Source of the DNA: JADGAU01 sp045047105
GTDB lineage: Bacteria; Pseudomonadota; Gammaproteobacteria; GRL18
Direction: 5' to 3'
DNA length: 27,013 bases
Assembly: GCA_045047105.1 (NCBI GenBank)
Contig: JASFYQ010000027.1
Location: 1-27,013, forward strand
Made by a program: the position numbers and the translations under genes. Below the pieces are notes generated by a model. It was not told the origin of the DNA. It saw only the letters and a program-made list of their open reading frames with translations, and did not search any database. Below are positions 14,546 to 23,210 of the stretch, in pieces. Within the stretch, counting starts at the first letter, position 1. Each line of letters starts with the position of its first letter.

Positions 14546-15040
14546 TTAACACTTTAACTCAGCAGTTTTTATCTTTTTATTTGCTTCATCAATAGCCTGA
14601 TCAATTCTTCCGCCAAACATTGAGGGAGTATTAACTCCTTTAATGGTTTCACTGAGTATGCAGCCTTGATGATTAATAAATACCATAGTGGGGTAGAGTG
14701 ATACTCCCATACTATAAGCATAACTTGCAGCCGATTGTTGTGAGCCAGAGAGTCCGGTAATCATTGGGCTATTATCAATATTAAGCTCGCGGATAATCAC
14801 TTTTTCTTTATAATTTCCAGAAATTAACATAGGTATAAGAAAATCTTCTTTTACTAGTCTACAATAAGGACAATGCTCAATACTAAATAAAATTAAAATG
14901 GGTAAGTTTTTTTCTTTTGCTAATTGGCTCTCATATTGAACATTATTAATTAATTGTAGCTGTGTGGCAAAGCCAGTTTGAACACTGAATAGAGACCAGC
15001 TAAGCAATAAAACTTGACTGAGTTTAAGCAATAATGACAT
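14546..15040 (-). CDS. Periplasmic thioredoxin-fold protein (SoxW-like)
   Basis: A 164-residue secreted thioredoxin-fold protein. The N-terminus is a signal peptide (hydrophobic LLLKLSQVLLLSW, probable cleavage after GFA, about residue 25). The redox motif is CPYC (Cys57-Cys60) in FSIEHCPYCRLVKEDF. A cis-proline context is seen in VSLYPTMVFINHQG. It resembles SoxW and other DUF255/thioredoxin_2-like disulfide reductases that keep periplasmic partners reduced. The partner is not evident, as no sox or ccm genes are nearby. The final residue is a cysteine. AAGGA precedes the start. It is convergent with the J-domain-like gene. Confidence 0.82.
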   Translation of the reverse strand: MSLLLKLSQVLLLSWSLFSVQTGFATQLQLINNVQYESQLAKEKNLPILILFSIEHCPYCRLVKEDFLIPMLISGNYKEKVIIRELNIDNSPMITGLSGSQQSAASYAYSMGVSLYPTMVFINHQGCILSETIKGVNTPSMFGGRIDQAIDEANKKIKTAELKC

Positions 15041-15357
15041 TTTTTATCCTTCCATTATTTATAGGGAATAATGCTTTTTATATATTAAGCTTATTTACAG
15101 AATAGAGCACATTTAGCTGACTTTACAGGAGTCCTAGTCGTACTAAAAAGTTTGGCTAAGGATAAAGTCGTGCTATTAAGTGAATAGGCTGAGTACAACT
15201 ATAAAATAGGCTGACCTTAGCGTATAATGCGTAGAACTGGAATTTTATATTCTGTATTTCTACTTATCGTATAGTATTATACCACCTTATTTATATATTT
15301 TTAATTTAAGCTATATATTTACAACTTAGTACATACTATTTTACCTTCGAGAGAATA
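15041..15357. other. Intergenic region before hemC with degenerate repeats
   Basis: A 317-base gap between the divergent thioredoxin-like and hemC genes. A TATAAT at 15224-15229 could be a -10 box for hemC, without a good -35. Upstream of it are three related segments: AGTCGTACTAAAAAGT at 15136, AGTCGTGCTATTAAGT at 15166 and AGTACAACTATAAAAT at 15193. Each is followed by GGCT. I see no gene or RNA. Confidence 0.45.
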
Positions 15358-16296
15358 ATGTCTATAACAAAACTTCGTATTGCAACCCGCAAAAGCCAAC
15401 TGGCTTTATGGCAAGCCTATTATGTCCGTGACCGCCTGCAAAAGCTCTATCCTGATTTAGAGGTTGAACTGCATAAAATTGTTTCCCAGGGCGATAAAAT
15501 TCTTGATGTACCATTGGCTAAAATTGGTGGTAAAGGGTTATTTTTAAAAGAACTTGAACAAAGCCTGATAAATGGTGAAACTGATATTGCAGTACATTCA
15601 ATGAAAGATGTTCCAGTGGATTTTCCAGCAGGTTTAAAGCTATCGGTTATTTGCCCCAGAGAAGATCCGCGTGATGCTTTTGTATCTAATGAATATTCAT
15701 CGCTGCAAGATTTGCCGCAAAATGCGATAGTAGGAACGTGTAGTTTAAGAAGACAAACACAAATTAAAGCGATTCGCCCTGATTTAATTATTAAGGATTT
15801 ACGTGGCAATGTGAATACCCGGTTAAGTAAATTAGATAATAAAGAATACGATGCAATTATTTTAGCCTCCGCTGGTTTGATTCGCCTGGAAATGCAAAAT
15901 CGCATCAGTGATTATATTTCTACTGAAGACTGCCTGCCTGCAATAGGGCAGGGGGCTGTTGGTATTGAGTGCAGAGAAAATGATAGTGAAATAGAACAGT
16001 TATTAGCTCCACTTGCTGATCCAGATACAACTACCTGTCTTATTGCTGAACGGGCTTTAAATAAACGCCTGGAGGGAGGCTGCCAGGTTCCCATTGGAGG
16101 TTTTGCGCAACTAGAAGAAAATAAAATTCATCTTCGTGGTTTAGTTGCATCCCTGGATGGCAAACAAGTACTTAAGGTTGAAGCCAGTGATAGCCAGGAA
16201 AATGCAGAGCAATTAGGTATTTTAGTGGCAGAACAACTGCTAGCCAAAGGAGCAGATAAAATATTAGCCGATGTATACCAAAAGGCAAATAGCTAA
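15358..16296 (+). CDS. hemC: Porphobilinogen deaminase (hydroxymethylbilane synthase)
   Basis: Joins four porphobilinogen molecules into hydroxymethylbilane, third step of tetrapyrrole synthesis, using a dipyrromethane cofactor. Conserved blocks are LRIATRKSQLALWQA at the start, GGKGLFLKELE, VHSMKDVP (catalytic Asp84), GTCSLRRQ, DLRGNVNTRL, AIGQGAVGIE and EGGCQVPIGG, with Cys242 as the cofactor attachment. The length (312) is standard. GAGAG precedes the ATG. It heads the hemCDXY cluster; hemD follows after eight bases. A complete and ordinary enzyme. Confidence 0.97.
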   Translation: MSITKLRIATRKSQLALWQAYYVRDRLQKLYPDLEVELHKIVSQGDKILDVPLAKIGGKGLFLKELEQSLINGETDIAVHSMKDVPVDFPAGLKLSVICPREDPRDAFVSNEYSSLQDLPQNAIVGTCSLRRQTQIKAIRPDLIIKDLRGNVNTRLSKLDNKEYDAIILASAGLIRLEMQNRISDYISTEDCLPAIGQGAVGIECRENDSEIEQLLAPLADPDTTTCLIAERALNKRLEGGCQVPIGGFAQLEENKIHLRGLVASLDGKQVLKVEASDSQENAEQLGILVAEQLLAKGADKILADVYQKANS

Positions 16297-16304
16297 AATA
16301 TTAT

Positions 16305-17069
16305 ATGTCTGCCCCGCTTATTATTAATACCCGGCCTGTTAATCAGGCTAGGGCTTTAACTGATTTGTTGCAGGATAATAACTTTAGAGTAATGGAGCTG
16401 CCGTTAATAGAAATTAATTCAATTGTTGCTACTAATCGCCTGCCTCAAATTCAGATTGATAATAGTGATTTTTTAGTTTTTATTAGCGCAAATGCGGTTA
16501 TTTTTTATTTTAAATACTTTATTTTACCAGCTAAAGCAAAAATTGCAGTTATTGGTAAGTCAACGGCAGAAATTTTTGCTCAATATGCGGGCCAAAAAGC
16601 TGATATTATTCCTGACAGGGGCAGCGATAGTGAAAGCTTATTATCACATAAGGATTTATTGGCTATAGAGGGGCTATCTATTATCATTGTCAGAGGCAAA
16701 GGAGGTAGAGAATACCTGGCTCAGCAATTGCGTGAACGTCAGGCGAAAGTAGTTTACCTTGAAACTTATATTCGAGCTTGTCCAAAATATGAGCAAAAAT
16801 TCTTATCTGATATATGGCATAAGCAAACAATTGGATTTATGATCATTAGCAGTGTGGAAAGTGTTGAAAATTTGTTACAATTAAGCCAGCATTTTGAGCA
16901 CCATGCTGATGTAACAAAAGTTTTAAAAACGAACCTTATAGTTATCCATAATAAGATAAAAGAAAAGATAACAAAATATGGTTTTTTTGGGAAAATTCTG
17001 GTTCCAGATACAACCAGTAATTTATCCATTGTGCAAACATTGCACCAGTATTACAAAGCAACGAACTAA
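16305..17069 (+). CDS. hemD: Uroporphyrinogen-III synthase
   Basis: Cyclises hydroxymethylbilane with inversion of ring D to uroporphyrinogen III, after HemC. This family is poorly conserved. The 254-residue product has its typical blocks: INTRPVNQARALTDLL at the start, VFISANAVIFYF, IAVIGKSTAEIF, LSIIIVRGKGGREYLAQQL, VYLETYIRACP and MIISSVESVENLLQL. It has two Rossmann-like lobes by pattern. Its position directly after hemC and before hemX settles the call. It is eight bases after hemC with no strong ribosome site, suggesting coupled translation. Confidence 0.93.
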   Translation: MSAPLIINTRPVNQARALTDLLQDNNFRVMELPLIEINSIVATNRLPQIQIDNSDFLVFISANAVIFYFKYFILPAKAKIAVIGKSTAEIFAQYAGQKADIIPDRGSDSESLLSHKDLLAIEGLSIIIVRGKGGREYLAQQLRERQAKVVYLETYIRACPKYEQKFLSDIWHKQTIGFMIISSVESVENLLQLSQHFEHHADVTKVLKTNLIVIHNKIKEKITKYGFFGKILVPDTTSNLSIVQTLHQYYKATN

Positions 17070-17096
17070 AAAATTAAGTCGCTAAGGAGATTTCAT

Positions 17097-18470
17097 TTGG
17101 CAAAGGCAAATCAGGAAATAGTTGAGCATTCTACTACACCCAGTAGTGATGATGCTCCCATACCACAACCCGCTGTTAAAACATCATCTGCAGGCATGCT
17201 CGCCTTTGTTTTTATAGCCGTACTTATTTCATTACTTGCAGGAGCATTTAGTTTTTTTCTGTTTCAACAATTGGAGCAACAGAAAACAAAATTAGGTGAG
17301 CTAAAATTAGAAATTGGTGGGCAATTAAGCGGTAAACTGGACGGTGTTTCAGGTAAGTTTAGTAGTGTTAGTGATCGTTTTACATCGGTTTCGGATCGTA
17401 TCTCACGCTTTAATGATAACATCTCCAAAATTAATACCGAAGTTCAGCAACTAGATGGCTTGCTCAAGCAGGAACTTAAACAACAAACTGGCCTGTTTAA
17501 ACAATATGTACTTCAACAGCAAGATGTTGTTAAATCGCAACAAAGCTCAATAAAAAAACTTGAAACAACTATTAAAAAATCACAACTTACACAGCAAATC
17601 AGTATTGAACAACTTAGCGGTTCTATCAATAAGCTTTATAAACAAAAAGGGCGAACTCGAAATGACTGGATTTTATCTGAAGTTGAATACTTATTATTAA
17701 TTGGTAATCATGGTTTAAACCTTTCCTTTGATGTAAATACAGCAATTATTGCCCTGGAATCGGCAGATGCACGTTTATTAGATATGGCTGATCCTGGCAC
17801 TATTGCTATTCGTAAATCTATTGCGGAAGAGTTAATCCAATTAAAAGCGGTTCCTGTTATTGACGTTGCAGGAATGCAGGCAACCCTATCTGCTATGATT
17901 AAACATTCTGTTTCTTTACCCGTATTAAATAGTGAGATTCCAGGAGTAGATGATCTATTAGGTACGGTTAAAACTGTTGAGCCTATAGTTGCAGATAAAA
18001 AACCAGCTGAAAATCCTTTAGGTGCTTTGCAACAATTTAAAAATGAATTAAAAAAAGGTGCAGATAAATTCTTAAATGAGTTAAAAAATCTGGTGGTCTA
18101 TAGAAATAAAAAGATAGCGGCAACCGCGTTGATTGCGCCTGAGCAAAAATTCTTTTTACAACAGCATATTTCATTAAAGCTAGAGTCTGCAAGAAAAGCC
18201 TTATTAGATGGAAAGGATGACTTGTTTCAGAGTTTATTAGCTGAGACACAAGAGCTATTAATAAAATTCTTTGATAGCAAAACGCGAGCGGTTACTAGTT
18301 TTACTCAACAGCTTAAATCCTTACAATCACAAAAACTACTTCGTCAATTACCTGATATTTCAAAATCATTAGATGAATTAAAAAAATACGTAGCTAAATT
18401 AGAACAGCGGCGGTTAGCTGCTGCAGATGATGTGGCTGTTCAGGCTAATTCTAATGCGGAGAATAATTGA
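17097..18470 (+). CDS. hemX: HemX family membrane protein
   Basis: HemX-type protein of the hem operon. It is often annotated as uroporphyrin-III C-methyltransferase, but it lacks the SAM-binding methyltransferase domain and its role is not established. A cytoplasmic N-terminal tail is followed by one membrane segment (about residues 34-56, MLAFVFIAVLISLLAG). A long coiled coil (about 60-180, e.g. VSGKFSSVSDRFTSVSDRIS) and a helical C-terminal domain with WILSEVEYLLLIGNH complete it. The start is TTG at 17097, fixed by AAGGAGA six bases upstream; no ATG is available. It ends with TGA overlapping or six bases before hemY. Confidence 0.9.
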   Translation: MAKANQEIVEHSTTPSSDDAPIPQPAVKTSSAGMLAFVFIAVLISLLAGAFSFFLFQQLEQQKTKLGELKLEIGGQLSGKLDGVSGKFSSVSDRFTSVSDRISRFNDNISKINTEVQQLDGLLKQELKQQTGLFKQYVLQQQDVVKSQQSSIKKLETTIKKSQLTQQISIEQLSGSINKLYKQKGRTRNDWILSEVEYLLLIGNHGLNLSFDVNTAIIALESADARLLDMADPGTIAIRKSIAEELIQLKAVPVIDVAGMQATLSAMIKHSVSLPVLNSEIPGVDDLLGTVKTVEPIVADKKPAENPLGALQQFKNELKKGADKFLNELKNLVVYRNKKIAATALIAPEQKFFLQQHISLKLESARKALLDGKDDLFQSLLAETQELLIKFFDSKTRAVTSFTQQLKSLQSQKLLRQLPDISKSLDELKKYVAKLEQRRLAAADDVAVQANSNAENN

Positions 18471-18472
18471 TT

Positions 18473-19720
18473 ATGTTTAAAATCTTTATTCTGGGTTTAT
18501 TAACCCTTGTAGGAGTTGTATATGCAACTCTAATGGCAAAAGAGGATCCAGGTTATGCCTTGCTAAGTTATGGTGACTGGTCAGTTGAAATGACTATTGT
18601 ACTGTTGGTAGTTGTTTTAGGTTCAGTGATTATCAGTGCCATATTTGTAGTGTATTTATTGTTAAAGTTAATGGATACTCCAGAAAAATTATTGAACTGG
18701 AATACTCATCGTAAAACTAATAGCGCTATATCCCATTCAATGCAAGGATTTATACAAATAGCAGAAGGGAATTGGAAATCAGCCGAACGTCATTTAAATA
18801 AAAATATAGCCAGTAATAAAATGGCTTTATTAAACTATCTAGCTGCTGCTAAGGTTGCCCAACAACAGGGAGAACAAGCTCGCCGTGATGATTATTTAAT
18901 GCAGGCTTTTCAGAATTTCCCTAAAGCCGAAGTGGCTATTGGTCTTACCCAGGCTGAGTTGGAAATTGAAGCTGAACAATACAGTGAAGCACTGGTCACT
19001 TTATTACACCTGAGAACGCTTGCCTCAAGTCATAAGCAAGTATTACGTTTATTAATGAAGGTTTATCAACAAATGTCTTCCTGGAGCGATCTGGAAACTT
19101 TATTAAAAGACCTGAAAGTATATAGAGTAGTTGATAAAATTAAACTACAGGCACTAGAAAAAGATGTTAATAAACATGTTTTACGCGAACTTGCTCTAGC
19201 AAATAAGCAACAAGATTTAATGGAGCACTGGCGGAATTTAGAGCGTGGTTTACGTGTTGATGTGGATATGTGCTGCTTTTATAGTGAACTATTAGTTGAC
19301 ATGGGTATCCATAGCGAAGCAGCTGATCTGATTAGAGCTGTACTTAAACGAGAATGGAACGTTCAGGCGATTGCTGTTTTTGGCAATATTATAGAAGCAG
19401 ATGGTACGAAACAGCTCAGTTTTACTGAGGGCTTCTTGAAAAATAACCCACATAACCCGGTGTTATTATTTGCTTTGGGTAAAATTAGTTTGGCGAACCA
19501 ATTATGGGGAAAAGCCAGGGATTATATACAAGAAAGTGTTTTACTTGCGCCAGATTCTGATAAGTTATATGAGCTGGGTAATCTATATGAAACACGCCTT
19601 GATGATATGGATAAGGCATTACAATGTTATCGTGAGGGTTTGTTGCTTGCAGAACCTGCAAAAAATAAAGAGCTGGTTGCCAAGCAAGAGAATACGCAAA
19701 AACAGGTTATTGTAGCTTAA
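18473..19720 (+). CDS. hemY: HemY family TPR-like membrane protein
   Basis: HemY of the gammaproteobacterial hem operon; it is distinct from the oxygen-dependent protoporphyrinogen oxidase also called HemY. Two N-terminal membrane segments (about 2-19 and 42-65) enclose DPGYALLSYGDWSVEM, a family hallmark. The cytosolic part is made of TPR-like helical repeats, e.g. WKSAERHLNKN, EAEQYSEALVTLLHLR and DKLYELGNLYETRLDDMDKA. Its role in heme synthesis is unclear. I list ATG at 18473. GGAG lies 11 bases before it but only five bases before a TTG at 18467, which overlaps the hemX stop as TTGA and would add two residues. Confidence 0.9.
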   Translation: MFKIFILGLLTLVGVVYATLMAKEDPGYALLSYGDWSVEMTIVLLVVVLGSVIISAIFVVYLLLKLMDTPEKLLNWNTHRKTNSAISHSMQGFIQIAEGNWKSAERHLNKNIASNKMALLNYLAAAKVAQQQGEQARRDDYLMQAFQNFPKAEVAIGLTQAELEIEAEQYSEALVTLLHLRTLASSHKQVLRLLMKVYQQMSSWSDLETLLKDLKVYRVVDKIKLQALEKDVNKHVLRELALANKQQDLMEHWRNLERGLRVDVDMCCFYSELLVDMGIHSEAADLIRAVLKREWNVQAIAVFGNIIEADGTKQLSFTEGFLKNNPHNPVLLFALGKISLANQLWGKARDYIQESVLLAPDSDKLYELGNLYETRLDDMDKALQCYREGLLLAEPAKNKELVAKQENTQKQVIVA

Positions 19721-19818
19721 CTGACAATAGCTCGATATTTATTGTAATCAGAGGAACTAGCAGGAAAAGCACTGGTTTAGAGAGAAGATGCCATAGTGAT
19801 TTAAACTAAACGTATAAG

Positions 19819-21378
19819 TTATTGTTCAAAATTGTGGTACAGCTTTCTAATCTGTTGTTTTTCTAGTAATAAAAGTTTTATGAGTTGTGGGTCGAACTGG
19901 CTTCCTGCATTTTTTTCCATGTATTGAAAAACATCATCAATTTCCCAGGGATTTTTATAACAACGTTTGCTTGCCAGTGCATCAAATACATCTGCAACAG
20001 CTACAATTCTTCCTTCGATAGAGACTTCAGTAGCTTTTTTCTTATCAGGATAACCTTCACCATCCCATCGCTCATGATGCTCCAGAGCAATAATTGCTCC
20101 CATTTTAAAAACTTTTTTATGTGATTTTTTCATCTTGTCATAACCCAAGGTAACATGACTTTTCATGATTTCCCATTCAGATGCATCAAATTTTCCTGGT
20201 TTATGCAGAATATGATCGGGTATACCAATTTTACCTAAATCATGAAGAGGAGAAGCCTGAACAATAAGATCTACTTGTAGAGCCGATAGTTTTAATTTTT
20301 TAGCTAAAATTGAAGATAATAAGGCCACTCTTTTTAGGTGGTGTCCTGTTTCAATAGAGCGTGACTCAACTGCATCTCCCAACATATAAACAATTTCTCG
20401 CTGGGCATCTTCACTCTCTGATTTTAAGCAGATATTTTCAAAAGCAACTAAAACATTACGACTATAAATTTCCAAAAGTTTTTGTTGGAAATTATCTCTT
20501 GGTTTTAAGCCCTTAAAATACAATATGTTTTTAGGCATATTCTCACCATGGTAACAGGCAAGATAGGAGTCGTTATCATGAGTAGAATAAAAATACTCAT
20601 CATGTTGTTTAACCAGATCAATTTTCTCAATAGGAATAAGCTGAGAAATATCATTTCCAACTTTATGCTTAAATTTTCCCGTGCCAGCGACAACTTTTAT
20701 GTTTTCTTGAGTTTCACTGTCTTCGCCATGGGCTGCTAAGCCACTACAGTTTAATAGAAAGTCTCCTTTATCAATATTTAAAACAGAGCTTATCTGTTGT
20801 AATATGCCTTGAGAAAAATCTTCAATTAATTTTAGCCCAGAGACTTGCGTGGTTGCATTAATTACCTGTTCCAGTCCTTTACGGGCTTGATCAAGAGAAA
20901 CAAGATCACGATAGGAGCGTAAACAGGAATACAGTAATGTATTGAGCTTGGAATGAGTGAGTTCGGTTTTTTCTTTATAGTCATTAATATCGTAGTTTTT
21001 AATGACTTCATCTTCAGGGGCCTGTCCAGGCTGTCCCGTTCGTAATACAATGCGTGTTAGGGTATTTTTTAAGTCATCACGGATATTTTTTACCAGTTGT
21101 AAACCCGCATGTTCAGTTTCCATAACAACATCTACTAGACATACGGCTATATCATCATGTTGTTTGAATAATTCCAGGCCTTCTGCAGCACTAAAAGCAT
21201 AAAGAAAATGAATACTCTTATTATCAAAAGAAAAATTCTTTAATACCATTTTAGTGACAATATGAACTTCCTTATTATCATCAATGATGGCAATCTTCCA
21301 TGTATCATTTGATATTTTAGTTGTCTTGTGAGGAGCAGGAGTATCATCATGCACTATGAATAATTGATTAGAATTCAT
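19819..21378 (-). CDS. Response regulator with REC, DUF3369 and HD-GYP domains
   Basis: Predicted c-di-GMP phosphodiesterase controlled by phosphorylation. The REC domain spans about residues 27-150, with acidic pair Asp33/Asp34, phosphoacceptor Asp83 (CLVDVVM) and Lys135 in DYKEKTEL. A DUF3369 region (about 170-320) follows. The HD-GYP domain holds His379-Asp380 (ASPLHDLGKIGIP), His434-His435, GYP at 442-444 (WDGEGYP) and Asp463 (VADVFDAL). All key residues are present, so hydrolysis is expected. REC-DUF3369-HD-GYP is a known architecture. No histidine kinase gene is adjacent. It is convergent with hemY. The GGDEF cyclase at the start of the window is an opposing activity, but the two are 19 kb apart. 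Confidence 0.94.
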   Translation of the reverse strand: MNSNQLFIVHDDTPAPHKTTKISNDTWKIAIIDDNKEVHIVTKMVLKNFSFDNKSIHFLYAFSAAEGLELFKQHDDIAVCLVDVVMETEHAGLQLVKNIRDDLKNTLTRIVLRTGQPGQAPEDEVIKNYDINDYKEKTELTHSKLNTLLYSCLRSYRDLVSLDQARKGLEQVINATTQVSGLKLIEDFSQGILQQISSVLNIDKGDFLLNCSGLAAHGEDSETQENIKVVAGTGKFKHKVGNDISQLIPIEKIDLVKQHDEYFYSTHDNDSYLACYHGENMPKNILYFKGLKPRDNFQQKLLEIYSRNVLVAFENICLKSESEDAQREIVYMLGDAVESRSIETGHHLKRVALLSSILAKKLKLSALQVDLIVQASPLHDLGKIGIPDHILHKPGKFDASEWEIMKSHVTLGYDKMKKSHKKVFKMGAIIALEHHERWDGEGYPDKKKATEVSIEGRIVAVADVFDALASKRCYKNPWEIDDVFQYMEKNAGSQFDPQLIKLLLLEKQQIRKLYHNFEQ

Positions 21379-21712
21379 TTCAAATTATTCTCAATAGTTT
21401 AGTTCTATACTCAAATCTATTTATAAGTGTTTCAATTATCATCCAATCAATTAATATTTATTATAGTAATTTAATCTTAGCATATATATTTTAATTGTGA
21501 AGTGCTTTGTTATTTAAAACTAAACATGGGTAATTTATGGCCATGATATTGGGAAATGCAACGAAGCATTTTTGATTCGAACAGCTTGAGAATATGTGAT
21601 GCATAACTGAGGATCTAATCATAAATAATAAAGCCTGTATTTTCTCTTTGTAGAGCCTGGTTTAGGTAAAAATTATGGGTTATAGATATTGCAATAGATA
21701 AAAACTAACTTA
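21379..21712. other. Intergenic region with one small hairpin
   Basis: A 334-base AT-rich gap between two minus-strand genes. The only structure I see is the six-base stem AAATGC/GCATTT (21554-21559 and 21566-21571). On the plus strand it is followed by a short T run, but no plus-strand gene precedes it. On the minus strand it lacks a U tract, so I do not call a terminator. No RNA gene or coding remnant is visible. Confidence 0.4.
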
Positions 21713-22915
21713 TTACATCGATTGTACAAATGCTCTAATTCGAATAGCTGCTTCAATACAATCTTCTAAACAAGCAACTAGAGCAATTCTGACATAACCT
21801 TGCCCTGGGTTTTTACTACCCGTTACTCTGGATAAGTAGGAACCCGGCAAAACGGTTATATTTTGTAAGCGGTAAAGATCTTGAGAAAATTTTTCATCAT
21901 CCTTGTACGGGGTTTTAAGCCAGAGGTAGAATGTTGCTTCTGGTTGTTTTACCTCAAGCACAGGAGAGAGAATTTCTAAAACTTCTTTAAATTTTTTGCG
22001 ATAATCATTGCGGTTCTCAATTACATGTTGCTCGTCTTTCCAGCACTCTATACTGGCATATTGAGTCGGTAAAGGCATGCTGCAGCCATGATAGGTACGG
22101 TATTTTAAAAAGGCTTGAATAATCTTTTTATCACCTGCTATAAAGCCTGAGCGTAAACCTGGAACATTAGAACGTTTTGATAAGCTATTAAAAATAATGC
22201 AATTTTTATATTCGTTATTACCAAAATCTGCAGCCATTTCTAATAAGCCAATAGGTGGCTTACTTTCATCATGATAAATTTCTGAATAACACTCATCCGA
22301 TGCAATTACAAAATCATACTTCATAGACAGAGTCATTAGCTCATAAAACTTATGTTTATTATATACGTTGCCAGTTGGGTTACCTGGAGTACATATATAA
22401 ACTAATTGGCAGTTTCTCCAATATTCATCTGGAACACGAGAAAAATCAGGTAAAAAATTATTATCTGAGGTAATAGCTAAAAATACAGGTGTTGCATTAG
22501 CAATAATAGTTGCACCTTCATATACTTGATAAAAAGGGTTAGACATAATAACCAATGGATCACTACGGGTGGGATCAACTACTGCCTGAGCTAAAGCAAA
22601 AATTGCTTCACGGGTACCATTTATAGGTAAAATATGGCTATCAGGATCTATTGATGCTGGTTCTAACTTATATCTATTTATTATCCATTGTGCAATGGTT
22701 AAACGTAGTTCAGGAATTCCTTTTATGCAAGGGTAATACTGAATTAAGTCAATATTCTCTTTTAATTTTTGAGTAATAAATTCTGAAGCAGAATAATTTG
22801 GCTCACCCATAGACAAACTAATAGGATGCAGTGTAGACGGAGGATGAATCTGTGTGAGTAATTCATCTAAGCGTTCAAATGGGTAGGGTTTAAGTAACTC
22901 CAAACTAGGGTTCAT
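21713..22915 (-). CDS. dapC: Succinyldiaminopimelate transaminase
   Basis: PLP-dependent class I/II aminotransferase making N-succinyl-LL-diaminopimelate, used for lysine and peptidoglycan. The 400-residue product starts MNPSLELLKPYPFERLDEL, typical of proteobacterial DapC. PLP-binding residues are seen: Asn179 in CTPGNPTGN, Asp207 and Tyr210 in ASDECYSEIY, and the Schiff-base Lys247 in IFNSLSKRSN. The substrate-binding arginine near the C-terminus (GYVRIALV) is present. The family has many close specificities, but the N-terminal block and overall pattern favour DapC. No other dap genes are near. Confidence 0.9.
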   Translation of the reverse strand: MNPSLELLKPYPFERLDELLTQIHPPSTLHPISLSMGEPNYSASEFITQKLKENIDLIQYYPCIKGIPELRLTIAQWIINRYKLEPASIDPDSHILPINGTREAIFALAQAVVDPTRSDPLVIMSNPFYQVYEGATIIANATPVFLAITSDNNFLPDFSRVPDEYWRNCQLVYICTPGNPTGNVYNKHKFYELMTLSMKYDFVIASDECYSEIYHDESKPPIGLLEMAADFGNNEYKNCIIFNSLSKRSNVPGLRSGFIAGDKKIIQAFLKYRTYHGCSMPLPTQYASIECWKDEQHVIENRNDYRKKFKEVLEILSPVLEVKQPEATFYLWLKTPYKDDEKFSQDLYRLQNITVLPGSYLSRVTGSKNPGQGYVRIALVACLEDCIEAAIRIRAFVQSM

Positions 22916-23210
22916 AGATAGTTTCCAATAAAAAAGCTAGTGCTATTATCTAGAAAATGCAGCAAAAAATCCAGTCTCTGATGAACTGAGTTGTTTTTTT
23001 ACTGTCTTAGTAAATGCTTAAAACAGTGCATTTATGTCTAATAGAGAGTCTATACTTGACTTAGTCATAGTTATTTTAATTTAAAATAAGAATATTTTTT
23101 TACTAGTTTAATAACTTTGCATGTTTACACTATAAGTAATATTTATTTACTTTTTCTAGCTATCTGTGTAACCTCTAGCACAATCACACCAAGGCTTTAC
23201 AGAGATAATT
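22916..23210. other. Divergent promoter region, dapC / radical SAM
   Basis: A 295-base gap between two divergent genes, so it should hold promoters for both. It is very AT-rich (about 23060-23160), and many TATAAT-like words are possible. None has a convincing -35 at proper spacing, so I name no site. No small gene or RNA is visible. Confidence 0.35.

Noticed and set aside
17097..18470. Uroporphyrinogen-III methyltransferase function for hemX
   Set aside because: The usual database name, but no SAM-dependent methyltransferase motifs are present; it is a membrane-anchored coiled-coil protein.
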